DNA of 64,000 nucleotides from Aspidapion aeneum (Eukaryota; Arthropoda; Insecta; Coleoptera; Brentidae). How positions within the stretch are numbered: position 1 is the first letter of the stretch; the number at the start of each line of letters is the position of its first letter. Made by a program: the position numbers and the translations under genes. The notes under the pieces are model-generated. The model did not search any database, was not told the origin of the DNA, and was given only the letters and a program-made list of their open reading frames with translations. Shown one piece after another: positions 24,498-35,077 of the stretch. The stretch covers positions 5,949,477-6,013,476 of the forward strand of contig OY755045.1 in assembly GCA_963576565.1 (NCBI GenBank). The letters are read 5' to 3'.

Positions 24498-25412
24498 AGT
24501 GGCGTATATAAAAAATCACCTTAAGATATCTCTAATCTTAGCTCTTTTGGTTGTTACCAATTAAAACGTGGGAAAGTCCGGAAAGTATACAGGGTGTTTC
24601 CTAATTGAATGTCAATTTTATGGGGGTGATTTTTGGGCCCATTTTAAGAAAAAAAACTTCATATGAACATATGTCCTAAACGTCTTACCTTTTGAGATAC
24701 AGGGTGGTAAAGTTTTCAAAAATAAATCATTTATTATTAATATCTACAATACCACTTCAGATATTTTAATGAAATTTTTCATGCATGTACTATGAATCAA
24801 GAGGCATTTTTAATTTTTTTATCACTTTTTTTTAAATTTCCATCAGTGGCGTTCGTACGTACTTTGACCTGCCTATTTTGGCAGACATTGACGGCACGTC
24901 ATTGATTTTCCCTGAAATAATTTTTTTTTAAATCCCCAATCATTTCTAACCAAAGTTGATCACTTGATTTTTTTCAATCCGATGCACGGTTTTCGCTTAA
25001 AAAAATAAAAACCGTTTCTCTACATGATCATAACAATATCGTTAATATGACAATATCATCATGCAGAGACACGTAGATTTTATTTTTTTAGATGAAACCC
25101 GTACGTCGGACTAAAAAAATTCAAGAGATCAAATTTGCTCATAATTGAATACAGATTTAAAAAGTACACTTAGTAATGTAGATATTAATAATAAATTATT
25201 TATTTTTGAAAACTTTACTACCCTGTATCTCAAAAAGTAAGACGTTTAGGACATATGTTCATATAAAGTTTTTTTCTTAAAATGGGCCCAAAAATCACCC
25301 CCATAAATATTAACAATCAATTAGAAAACACCCTGTATATTTTTGGCAAAATTTATTTTTAAGTTCTTCGGGGGGGCTTGTGCCCTCAAGTCCTCCAGTT
25401 ATACACGCCCAT
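24498..25412. mobile_element. Probable hAT element enclosing a TIR element
   Basis: The left end CAGTGGCGTATATAA resembles the hAT at 18744. The right end, read as complement, is CATGGGCGTGTATAACTGG. A G-rich subterminal tract sits inside the right end. I could not find a clean 8-bp duplication ('gacat' is shared but offset), so ends are approximate. Confidence 0.4.
24590..25335. mobile_element. TIR element with CAGGGTGTTT ends
   Basis: Arms of about 170 bp (24590-24760 and 25165-25335) are inverted complements, beginning CAGGGTGTTTCCTAATTGA and carrying 'cataggacatatgtt'-type blocks. Both ends abut TATA. The 'acaccctgtat' end is widespread in insect genomes. Non-coding. A right-arm fragment recurs at 28074. 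Confidence 0.7.
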
Positions 25413-25568
25413 GTGACATTAATTTCTCCTTTTGATATTTTAACGCTTTTCCAGTTTTCTTGAAGCTTCTTTCGCAATCTTAATGTGCAGATTTGCACAG
25501 GCGACGAAATTTATTGAAATAAAATAAGAACGAACTTGCAATTGAGAGAAAGACAGAAAGAGACAGGG

Positions 25569-25573
<5 letters not shown>

Positions 25574-25602
<29 letters not shown>
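25574..25602 (+). repeat. (GA)n microsatellite
   Basis: About 29 bp of alternating A and G. Confidence 0.9.
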
Positions 25603-25606
<4 letters not shown>

Positions 25607-25906
25607 CTCAGGATAAATAGAAAGTGTCCAAATTTAACAATATCAAAAAAAATGTTTAAAAAAAAATATAAAATTTTTTTTAAATAATAAAAACACCCAA
25701 CTGCTAAATTTACTTGTAAGTACTGATCGCGGTTGAGTACAAAATTGAAAGGTATACCTATAATGTACGACATGCCTCAACTTTTAGTTTTGATGCCCAA
25801 ACGCACTTACGAAATTATACAGTTTTGTATTTTCATGAATCAGGTTATTCGGTAATTTTGTACCCAACTGCGACTAGTAGTTACAAGTAATTTCAGAATT
25901 AGATGG

Positions 25907-26230
25907 ATGTTGGGACGGACACGAAAAGACCTCGGACTGCTGATAGGTACTCTAACCGGACATAACCGGTTGAGGAAGCACATGACACGTATAGGAGTCG
26001 AGAATGACCCTACCTGCCCAGCCTGTGGACAGGAAGAAGAGACATCAAGACACCTCGTGGCAGAATGCGAGGCCTACGTAAGGATGAGACAACAGGCACT
26101 CGGAGCGCCAACTCTGAGCGAGGAAGAACTGCACATGCTCAAATGGGCAGACTTACTGGACTTTGTAAAGAGAACAGGAAGGCCCAATGAGTTACCCGAC
26201 CATCAAAGGGAAGTGCAGAGAGTGGGTTAA
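25907..26230 (+). pseudogene. L3 LINE ORF2, C-terminal zinc-knuckle region
   Basis: 107 residues: MLGRTRKDLGLLIGTLTGHN, then CPACGQEEETSRHLVAEC, a CxxC-x8-HxxxxC knuckle found downstream of the RNase H domain in R1/I/jockey-type LINE ORF2 proteins. The frame is open to a TAA at 26228-26230, at the edge of the hAT-like insertion. Reverse transcriptase and RNase H are missing here. The first methionine is internal to the protein, not a real start. The copy at 57055-57726 differs by only a few residues, so both are fairly young. Confidence 0.8.
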
Positions 26231-26284
26231 GCGAGGGGTCATCGGCACCCTAAAATTTTGTACAGCGTCCAACAGGACTTGGGT

Positions 26285-26462
26285 CCTGACGTGTACTGTT
26301 GGGTCCTGTTGAGTACTGTTGGGTACTGTCGTGTACTGTCGAGTACTGTTGGGTACTGTCGTGTATTGTCGAGTACTGTTGGGTCCTGTCGGTGTACTGT
26401 TGAGTACTGTCGAGTACTGTTGGGTCCTGGCGGTGTACTGTTGGGTCCTGTTGAGTACTGTC
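26285..26462 (+). repeat. Minisatellite block 1 (10-bp unit)
   Basis: Tandem decamers of the type gtactgtcga / gtactgttgg / gtcctgttgg. Open frames on both strands are repeat artefacts. Confidence 0.9.
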
Positions 26463-26673
26463 GTCGTGCCTCGCCCTCAAAAAACATGCGAGCAAAAAAA
26501 AAAAAAAAAGGTCATCATCTTTGGGGAACCGCGCCGCGCCGCGCTCACAAATCTTGCGACCAAAAAAAAAGGTCATCCTAGGCCTTCGCGCGTTTGTTTC
26601 ATATATGAATGAATGAACCGAACCGCGCCGTAGAAATTTGAACCGCGCCGTAGAAATTTGAACCGCGCCGTCT

Positions 26674-26717
<44 letters not shown>

Positions 26718-26774
26718 AGTCATCCTGTCGTTTTGCATCTACGCCACTGTTTCGGATACGAGGGTTGTGTGGAT

Positions 26775-27150
26775 TCTATCGTGTCCTGTTAAGTCCTGTT
26801 ACGTACTGTTGGGTCCTGTCGTGTACTGTCGAGTACTATTGGGTCCTGTCGTGTACTGTCGAGTACTGTTGGGTACTGTCGAGTACTATCGTGTACTGTC
26901 GAGTACTGTTGAGTACTGTTGAGTACTGTTGAGTACTGTCGTGTACTGTCGAGTACTGTTGGGTCCTGTCGTGTACTGTCGAGTACTGTTGGGTCCTGTC
27001 GTGTACTGTCGTGTACTGTCGAGTACTGTTGGGTACTGTCGTGTACTGTCGAGTACTGTCGTGTACTGTCGAGTACTGTTGAGTACTGTCGAGTACTGTT
27101 GGATCCTGTCGTGGTACTGTCGGGTACTGTTGTGAAATTTGTACAGTACT
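26775..27150 (+). repeat. Minisatellite block 2 (10-bp unit)
   Basis: Same decamer family as block 1, about 37 units, with higher-order patterns of 20-50 bp (for example gtcgtgtactgtcgagtact recurring). Confidence 0.9.
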
Positions 27151-27249
27151 GTTGAAAGCTGATGACCCCTCGGGGTTAAGGGACAGACTTGGGGCATGGC
27201 AAAAAGGGCCTACTCTGGCCTACTTGTCAGACCTGCGGGTCAACCCCCC

Positions 27250-27280
<31 letters not shown>

Positions 27281-28167
27281 AAGTAATTTAGCAGTTTGGT
27301 GTTTTTTTATTTAACATTTTTTTTATTTCCAACTTTTAGGTTTAATTCATTTAGCTTTAGCCAAAAAGCACGTGTAGATTTTCTACGGACGCGAACAGTG
27401 TTACTTTCCATTGAGAGAAGGTGGGGGAGGAGAGAGGGATTAGGGAACTAGTAAAATGGTGTGGAAAAAATCTTAAAGCGTGTGCCGAAAGAATTTTTGA
27501 AATCGCTATAAATTTGTGAAAGGTATCGCTACAACTATTACTAATAAGGAGGGTGGGGAGAAGAGAGGGAGAGGAAGGGGGAAACTAGTAAAATGATGTT
27601 AAAAAAAATTCTTAAAACGTGTGCAGAAAGAACTTTTGAAATCGCTTTATATTTGATGATTTTTGAAAAGGTTGGTGTTAATGATAGGAGGGGAGAGGGG
27701 TAAGAGATGGGTGGGAGCAGGGAGGACTAGAAAGTAATTACAGCAAATTAGAGGACATTTGCAGTGGGTAATCAAAGGAATTTTAATAAAATCGCCTGAA
27801 ATTTAGATAATTTGTATGCCTTAAAGCCTACATCATGTGACAAAATGGTGTCTGAAGAACGCCATGTTGATTCTTGTTTAAAAAATTATAGCCTATAGCA
27901 CCTTCGGGATCAGTAGCAATTCAACGACACCTCTTTTGTCAAAATCGGTTCAGCCGTTTAGCCTCTAGCGTGACACAAACATATTTACTTACATACATAC
28001 AACAATCGAAAAACATTACCCTTCCTTTCGCCGTGCTGCAGTTGGATAAAAAGGAGATGTTTTGAAAATATTTAACACCCTGTATTTAAAAACTTAAGAC
28101 GTTTAGGACATATGTTCATATGAAGTTTTTTTCTCAAAATGGACCCAAGAATTATCTCCCTAACCCT

Positions 28168-28228
28168 AGAGTCCCTGTATGTTGACATATTTGGATATAT
28201 TAAATATATCAACATACAGGGACTCTAC
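28168..28228. mobile_element. 61-bp palindromic insertion with 8-bp direct repeats
   Basis: Arms agagtccctgtatgttga and its exact complement enclose an imperfectly palindromic AT core. The 8-bp sequence CTAACCCT flanks it on both sides (28160-28167, 28229-28236). This looks like a minimal MITE. Confidence 0.6.
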
Positions 28229-28246
28229 CTAACCCTAAATATTAGC

Positions 28247-28856
28247 CAGGGCTATCAAAATGGACGGGCCACGATCCTCCACTTTGTTGACATCACATCC
28301 GTGGCTGATTTTTTTTGATGGTCACGTTATGACACAGCTGATTGTCTTTAAAATATTGAAGTTGGAATGACGGTTCATGGATATTTGATTTTTTTTTAAA
28401 ATAAAGCCGTTTTTGAGATTGTTTTTACTTTATTCTGGCAGAACAATTTTTTTTAAATGTATAGTAAGCCCTAATTTTTATAGCCGCTTCATTAGCTCAC
28501 ACAAAAATTAAGTTTAAAGCAGAAGCGAATGTGACAATCACATATGACAAAGTCAAATACATGTCAAATATAACAGTTGGCATGTGGTACATAACGGGTA
28601 ATTTGAATTCAAAATAAGGAATGCTAAATCTTGAAGATTTTAACCTTTTAATCATGTTGCTTCCTTACAAACCTTTGGTGGAATATCGGGATGGTGTCTG
28701 AGAATATATCACTGAAATTTTGCGGAAATCTGTAGTGCCATTTTGAAAATATCATAAAAAAACGTCTGACCTCCCATAAGACCCAATGTAAAATTCAGCC
28801 CCGGGAGAACAGCTGATTTTTTCAGGGTCGTGGCCTCTATTTTTGTGTTGGCCTTG
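28247..28856. mobile_element. Non-autonomous TIR element, family S, copy 3
   Basis: CAGGGCTATC start, GGCCTTG end, exact 7-bp duplication TATTAGC (28240-28246, 28857-28863). Nearly identical to copy 2. Confidence 0.8.
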
Positions 28857-28890
28857 TATTAGCATGTTATTCAATGACACCCTGTATTTT

Positions 28891-29869
28891 TTTAGAAAAT
28901 CGGCTTTGCCTAGTAATTACGCTAAAAAAAAGTTAATTTATTTAAATTAATTCCAAAACAATATTTCATAATCATTTTTTTAACAGTTTTCGGGTGGGCA
29001 CATGCCATATTCGTATTAAAAAATAACCTTTCTTTTCCTTTTAATAATTCTTTGTTTTCGAACTTGACTGTTCCGCTATTTTTTTCCTGTATAGCAGGAA
29101 CAAAAATTAGATCATACTGGTTTGACAAAATTTCGCGTAGGTTACCTTAGACAGTGGTGTACGTAATTAAAAATAGCAAATGAAATTCCTTCCTCTACAG
29201 TAAAAAAATTTATCTACAACGAAAACACGTTCTTTTCTTCAATAAATTGTTTTACTTTAAAACAATATCTTTTTAAATGAAAATATTTCTGTTTAGTTCA
29301 ACGCAGCGTTTAATCTTGAAATGAGACTTTATTTTTCTTCTTTAATTGTTTTGCTTCAGTATACTCCATTTTGTAACAAAGCAAATTCTCTTCATATAAG
29401 TAATATTTTGCTTCCAGAGAAAACAGTGCCTTAGATTAATTCAGTTCCAACTTATAAAAAAACACTTTCGTTTCACATTAAAATAAAAGGCAAGACATTT
29501 TTTGTGCTATATCAAGAAAATATTATCTTGGTGAATAGGAAAGCACAAATTATTTTACTTTAAAGCAATTTGCTTTGATCTAAGACAATTTCTTTTACCG
29601 TGTCTCTGCGCCAATTTTGAGATTTCTTGGGCTTCCGTTTTTACGTTTAGAGTAGTCACTATTCTATAGTTTTAATTTTAACACTGAGAAATGTTGAATC
29701 ACTGAAATATTATTAAGCTGAGTTATTCTTAAAAGGACTGAACATATTATAGACAAAGCCATTTGTTATGCAGTTTTAGTGGATAACAATTATAAGAAAA
29801 TAATGCACCTACCTATTAAAAACGTCACTACCAAAAAATAAAACAATGCGCCCCTCAAAAATAAAACGA
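28891..29869. other. No recognised feature
   Basis: AT-rich. 'cagtggtgtacgtaatta' near 29152 resembles a hAT end, but I found no partner end or duplication. Confidence 0.4.
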
Positions 29870-29877
29870 CTCTTTCA

Positions 29878-30247
29878 TAGGGATGGGCTCTCGGAGCAGT
29901 ACCTGTTCATTTCGGAACAGGTTTTTACTCGGAACAGGTTTTCCAAGTTGTTCCGCTTGGGCGGAACAGTTTTTTTTTTAAATCTTAACACAATCCACGG
30001 ATAACAGAAATAATCGGCTGTCTACGAACAAGGAGAGCAAGTGAAGACCGAATGACCTTTTTTTTTTTTGGTCACAAATATTAGTGTGGGCGCCCTTTTC
30101 AACATTCGAGCTTCCGCCCCGTGAGGCACGCTCGGCTATTTTGACCAGTCTAGTTCGGAACAGGAGCAGAATTTTCGGAACAGGTTTGTTCTGGAATCGG
30201 AACAGTTTGTACCTGTTCCTAAAAATACGCTGTTCCGCCCATCCCTA
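29878..30247. mobile_element. hAT MITE with TAGGGATGGGC ends
   Basis: TIR TAGGGATGGGC and its exact complement, 8-bp duplication CTCTTTCA (29870-29877, 30248-30255). Subterminal 'cggaacag' motifs are repeated at least six times, in both halves, consistent with transposase-binding sites. Non-coding; the open frame at 30084 crosses the right end and is not real. Confidence 0.85.
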
Positions 30248-30491
30248 CTCTTTCAAGCCATGCGTGTTGGCTGCCTACTATATAACTAAACGTAACTATC
30301 GATCGATTTTAATAGACTAGGCAATGTTGGTGCATTGGATCAAGAGAAGTAATTCGTGTCAATGGCAGATTTCTTTATTTTAAATTTAAAAATTACAAAA
30401 AAAAGATTGTGTTAAGATTATTCTACTAATACTTTTAATAACTAAAACTTCATGTATTTATCCCTTTGCAATTTTCTATTAGGTAAAAAAG

Positions 30492-31082
30492 TAATGGATC
30501 GTTTATACTCGTCTTTTGTCTAGTATTTTGTCTTGGTTTAGTCATATGTCTTGTCATAAGAAAGTTAAAACCACTGTTTCTTATGGGAGTGTTCATACAA
30601 TGCTTTTGCTTTTGTTTTTGATTAGTCTTTGTCTTAAGAGTTGCCAACTTTCAATCCTTAGGACAATGACTAAGACGAGTGACAGACATCAGCTGATATT
30701 TGTTGTTTTTTTTACAGGGCGTCCGAAGAGCGCAAGCGCGCGGCCAAAATTTTGAATTTACCGCCATTAATCATGTTTTTAACAGAAAATCTCAACATAA
30801 CCTCAAAATTTTGTTTTTTTGTTTCTTTTTCGCTTTTGTTCTTTCGTGTCTGTGTTTCGTGCACAGATTAGGTTAAATAAGATTGTTTTGTGTAGAAAAT
30901 AACTTTTAAAGAGGGCCTTTTTATTGAAATTGAATTTTTTTTTCAGTGGGTTATGACTAAGACTAATCAAAAACAAAAGACGAGTATGAACAGCCGATTT
31001 TGTTTAAGACAGCTAAGACTAATCAAAGGACAAAGACTAATCAAAAACAAAAGACTAAGACGAGTATGAACAATACTTAAAT
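30492..31082 (-). mobile_element. MITE-like element, family C, copy 2
   Basis: Reverse-complement copy of 2195-2788, collinear throughout, with the same subterminal repeats. The most visible difference is in the GC-rich centre. Confidence 0.7.
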
Positions 31083-31426
31083 GGTTTTTTTATTGTGTCT
31101 AGTGTCTCTTGCCCCTCCTGGATTTTCGAGGGTTTGGGCGTTCTCCACTGTAGCCTTAGTGTCGGCGAAAAAGTCACAGTAGTAAAAGGAAAAAAAAAAT
31201 AAACAAGGCCATTTAATTAGAATCGCCCTAATAAAATCCAAGATAATTCATCGATTTTGGCCTTTTTAAAGCTCTTTAAAAATCTATAAAACAAACCAAT
31301 ACTAACCTGACCTGACCTTGTTTGGCAAATCTCATGATTTATTCTTACCTGAAAAAGAAAAAACATAATTAGAAAACTTTGATCCAACCTCAGACAAAAA
31401 AAAAAAATACAAAAAAAAATTCATGG
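31083..31426. other. No recognised feature
   Basis: AT-rich sequence, nothing supported. Confidence 0.5.
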
Positions 31427-31582
31427 CTAAGCGGGCATAGAAAGATTTTGTTTCTCTTGTATTTTTCCGTGGGCAGCTCGAAAGCTGTACATTAGATCTT
31501 GGACCCCCGTGGGTGTACAGCTTTCGAGCTGCCCACGAAAAAATACAAGAGAAACAAAATCTTTCTATGCCCGCTTAGCCAC
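31427..31582. repeat. Head-to-head pair of family J segment A (fold-back)
   Basis: 'ggctaagcgggcatag' to 'gctcgaaagctgtac' on the left is followed, after about 23 bp, by its almost perfect inverted complement. The arms are about 66 bp. The sequence is the J segment A also seen singly at 18443 and 40650. A transcript would form a long hairpin. Confidence 0.75.
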
Positions 31583-32039
31583 AAAAATGTTTTTGTATTT
31601 TTATTCACTGGTACTAAACTTTAAGTTTGTAAAAAAAAAGGAACAAAACTCATATTTTATATCCACCATCCAGACAGTTTTTTATTTATTCTTAATTTAT
31701 ATCATTGGTAATAAAAGAGCCTTACAATATTTTTTATTTATTTGATATTGCAGATATAGAGGTTATAAGCTCAGATAAATTTCCCATAATCGTAAAAATA
31801 AGAAATAAAAATATATCGACTTTATTTTTATTAAGTCGAATTTTCATCTAGAAAATGCGAAAATATAATTTTATGAAAAATTCCGGGGCACAACGAGATA
31901 CAAATATGCGCTGTAAGGCTTCCTAGAATTAAAAAAAAAACTTAAAAAGTAAGTAATGCTTTTATTAAAGTAAAGGGTTTTTTAGATGTATAAAATTTCA
32001 AAATAAAATAAAGCATAATTAAAATTATGGTGTCTAATT
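31583..32039. other. No recognised feature
   Basis: AT-rich sequence, nothing supported. Confidence 0.5.
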
Positions 32040-32565
32040 ACTAACAAACTTGAAATTTAGTACACGTGAATTTAAAAAGGAGTTTTTGTCCTAACAAGTG
32101 TTCTCAGTTAACTGTTTCGTCCTTATGGAACTCCTCAGAACACTGCTTGGTCAATGTGACACCCTTGCGATCTAAATAGTGAGAAAACTCTCGCAAGGAG
32201 CGCCATTTACCGAGATAAACCAGACCAAGACCAGGCGAAAATAAACTGCTAAACATATCGATCAATGAAAAGATCGATTACAAATAAAAAGAAACAAACT
32301 TATCCGTGAGCTACGACAACTCTTCTGCCTTTCAGGCCAGATCAACGCTGATTGCGTTTTTACCCGCCATCAGACACGTGAGCGTCAATCAGCGGAATTT
32401 TTAAGCCAAATAATACTAACAAACGAGAAATTTAGTACCCGTGAAGTTAAAAATCAAATAAGTCTCGTGACTAATCGGGTAAAAATAATTTTTTGTATCT
32501 CTCATATTTCTCCGTGAGCAGCTTGAAAGCTTAACCTCACGGGGATCCAAGATCCTTTTATCCTC
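32040..32565 (-). mobile_element. Hammerhead-bearing repeat family J, A-B-A tandem copy
   Basis: Read on the minus strand: segment A (32565-32430), segment B (32430-32097, ending in the hammerhead) and the start of a second, internally deleted segment A (about 32096-32050, 'gtgtactaaatttc'). Thus A recurs on both sides of B in the same orientation, as in a head-to-tail multimer. No protein is encoded. Confidence 0.65.
32097..32144 (-). ncRNA. Hammerhead ribozyme, cleavage site mutated
   Basis: Minus strand: AGTGTT (32144-32139) and AACACT (32102-32097) form helix I. CTGAGGA box at 32138-32132, GAAA box at 32118-32115, and the short hairpin CAG-TTAA-CTG at 32114-32105 as helix III. The two positions that should be U and C before the cleavage point are AG here (32104-32103), so it should not cleave. 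Confidence 0.6.
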
Positions 32566-32841
32566 TACCTAAAAAATAAAGTGTTTTACAACAGGCTACA
32601 AACACTTCAAATTCTACAAGAGAAAATAGAACGGACAATTAGAAATTCTAAGCACTCTATCTATCAAGCTATTACTGCGCAAAATCACAGCGGATGGTAA
32701 ATATTAATAAATTATAATATATAATCAAGGTAGATCTACCTCGATGTATATAATATACCTTACAAAAGCAACAGCGTCACTTTTTGTGTCAATGCAATTG
32801 TCTTTTTCATGGCTGTCTTAATGTTTTAAAGCATATAAAAA
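32566..32841. other. No recognised feature
   Basis: A perfect 12-bp palindrome ggtagatctacc near 32729 is the only notable structure. Confidence 0.4.
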
Positions 32842-33660
32842 TACTCTGCCAATATATGGGCCCCTAAGCTCACACTAGGTACTATAGTTATAGTGTACGT
32901 GTACGCTAATATACCTAAAAACTAAAATATATTTTATTCAACTCCAGACTAAATTACCTTTTGTTTGATACCACACAAGCCATGTTTTGACTTAAACTTA
33001 AATTTTTGAAATCTACCCCCACCCCTAAAAAAACAAAAACTAAAATATATTTTGTTTAACTCCGGACCCAATTACCTTTCGTTTGATATCACACACGCCA
33101 TATTTTCATTTAAACTCTAATTTTTGAAATATACCCCCACCCTGTTTTTAAAATAATCTAAAATGTATTTTGTTTAACTCCAGACTCAATTACCTTTCGT
33201 TTGATATCACACGCCATATTTTCGCAAAAACTCTAGTTTTTGAAATCTACCCCCACCCTTTTATTTGACTTGTGTTCGGTGGATTTTCTTCATTTTTAAA
33301 TGGGACCATCTCGACCCAAGACCCAGCCTAGGTACCAAATTTTATTAAAATCGGCCAAGCGGTTTTTGAGTTATGCGCGTTGGTCGTTACAGACAGACAT
33401 ACAGACAAACATACAGACATACAGACAGACAGACGGACAGACGGACAGACATACAGACAGACAGACAGACAGACATACAGACAGACAGACAGACAGACAG
33501 ACATACAGACAGACAGACAGACGGCGCAACAAAAAAGTTTCAAAATCATCTGAAACGCAAAGATATGTAAAAATTTTTGAAGTCGGAGCAACTTTTTTTT
33601 TTGAAAAAATTAGGATCACCATGGCTCACACTACTATAGTATAGTAGTAGTGTGAGCTAA
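32842..33660 (+). mobile_element. Helentron-like element, family M, copy 3
   Basis: TACTCTGCCAA start and a terminal hairpin followed by CTAA at the end. Its (ACAG)n tract of about 135 bp (33390-33520) carries ACAT and ACGG interruptions. Otherwise collinear with copy 2. It sits in open AT-rich DNA rather than in another element. Confidence 0.7.
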
Positions 33661-34926
33661 AAAACTTATAATTTTTTTATGTTTGAAAAGCTTTCCACAC
33701 CGAACGTATTGCCAAATACAAAATAGAGCAGATCCGGCAATTTTCTATTATTTTCGAAAATTTTGGGTCAAAGAGGACATCAAGTCAAGGTACACTTCCA
33801 AAGTAAATACAGTGTAACAAATAGGTTTTGGCACCTTCACGACAAAACTCAAAAAATCACCTGTTTATGTGAGTTCATATTAATCCTCAAACACACCAAA
33901 ACTAATACGAAAAACCTAATTTCTCAGTGAAATAAAAAGGGACAACGCTATTTAAGTGAAGTTTGAGAGGTGACCAGTAGTGGTGAGTTTTTTATTTATT
34001 TCGATTGTGTTTAGATTAATTCCAAAAATATACAAACTAACAGAGAAAACACCATAATTCAGTGAGATAAAAAAAGACAAATGCTTCGGGGTGAGATGAA
34101 GCGATAAATTGAAGTGGCGCATAGTCCAGATAATTAACAATACATTTCAAAGGTAATTTTAGAGAAGACTGCACAATAATTTTGATTAACGAAAAACAAA
34201 AAGGTTTAATGCGGTACATTATCTTGGCTCAAACAATATTTAAAGTTCTTAACTCACAAATGAATTTTAGTAAATAAATTTTATTTTTATACACACAAAA
34301 AAAAATACAGCGTGGTTAAAGGCTATAGGATTCATAGAGTGCTTGCTATGCTTAATGTGTGTAAGAGAGAAAAATGTATTTTGGCCAATGTTTTGAAATA
34401 TTTTTCGCAGTTTTAGACCTGTATTCCGGCATCGTAACCTCTCGTCTTCACGAATTTTGTTGTCATTCCGTCGTTAGCGAAACAGGTGAGAAGTGGTTAT
34501 TGGTTTTTCACGCAAATTTTAGCTCAAGCCATGTCGCACAGTGGGGCAGAAGCACAAAAAGGTGCGATAAAGTCCCACAGTGCAATGGATGTATTCCTTT
34601 GTAGTCAGGAATGTTTAAAATTATTACTTAGTGATCCAAAATAAAAAAAAATTGACCCCGAGCTGTTAGTCGAGGTATAAGGGGTCGAATAAGCTTCAAA
34701 GTATTTCCTAAAATACTATGTACGACGACAATGTTTACAAAATGTTATATTATGTTGTCGACCCTACAGAAACGGAAAGGCCAAGTTTGCCCCTCCCCAA
34801 TAAGAAATCGTCCCCCTGAAAAATGAAAACACCTAAACCCCCCAAAAAAGAGATTAACATTAAATTTTTACACACTTTTCTTCTGTCTGACTTTCGCCAT
34901 TTTTAAAACGACTTGACAGAAGCTTT
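33661..34926. other. No recognised feature
   Basis: About 1.3 kb without a supported gene. A 76-codon open frame (34374-34604, plus) has a protein-like composition but matches nothing I know. Confidence 0.4.
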
Positions 34927-35069
34927 CAGTGGCCCCCGAAGCTAAGATTTTTCTAGATATTTTCCACATATTTCATGAATACAAACATAAAACAGCATAA
35001 AATACGGCCTCATGAGGTGTCGACCTCCCCCCCCCCACCCCCCGAGACATTTTTCTATATACACCACTG
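34927..35069 (+). mobile_element. Short hAT MITE (empty-site relative of the hAT at 18744)
   Basis: CAGTGG start, CCACTG end with TATATAC subterminal sequence at the right, exact 8-bp duplication GAAGCTTT (34919-34926, 35070-35077). The body 'aatacaaacataaaacag' reads straight through the point where family M interrupts the longer copy. Confidence 0.85.
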
Positions 35070-35077
35070 GAAGCTTT

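Larger units (their letters stand above)
26232..27172. mobile_element. hAT-like element filled with a minisatellite
   Basis: TIRs CGAGGGGTCATC (left) and the same sequence read from the right are perfect over 12 bp. The 8-bp duplication GGGTTAAG is exact (26224-26231, 27173-27180). The interior has no transposase: it is two minisatellite blocks flanking a segment with three copies of 'gaaccgcgccgtagaaattt' and a run of 42 A (26675-26716). The 8-bp duplication fits hAT; P and Merlin make duplications of similar size, so the superfamily is not certain. Confidence 0.8.
25894..27278 (+). mobile_element. LINE family L3 (RNase H-bearing R1/I/jockey-like), 3' fragment with target duplication
   Basis: A strongly 5'-truncated copy ending in an (ACT)n tail (27252-27278). 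An 11-bp duplication ACAAGTAATTT lies at 25883-25893 and 27279-27289. A second copy at 57216-57818 has the same tail. A hAT-like element (26232-27172) is inserted exactly at the stop-codon region, which is why this copy looks longer. Confidence 0.85.
25695..28047 (+). mobile_element. Composite element E, copy 3, with a LINE nested in it
   Basis: Starts ACCCAACTGC and ends GCAGTTGGAT. The 200-bp left arm contains the inverted phrases 'cgcggttgagtac' and 'cccaactgcgactagtag', so the left part can itself fold back. After the LINE insertion (25894-27278) the body resumes at 27279 with the same purine-rich blocks as copy 1, then 'aaatcggttcagccgttta'. No coding sequence of its own. Confidence 0.65.
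28074..28890. repeat. Arm fragment of the CAGGGTGTTT element, carrying two insertions
   Basis: From 'caccctgtattt' (about 28077) the sequence follows the right arm of 24590-25335 ('aagacgtttaggacatatg', 'ttctcaaaatgg'). It is then split by a 61-bp palindrome and by a family S element, and resumes with 'aatgacaccctgtat' at about 28873. Confidence 0.65.

Noticed and set aside
26239..27197. Several 70-108 codon frames with regular repeats
   Set aside because: They are translations of the 10-bp minisatellite in every frame.
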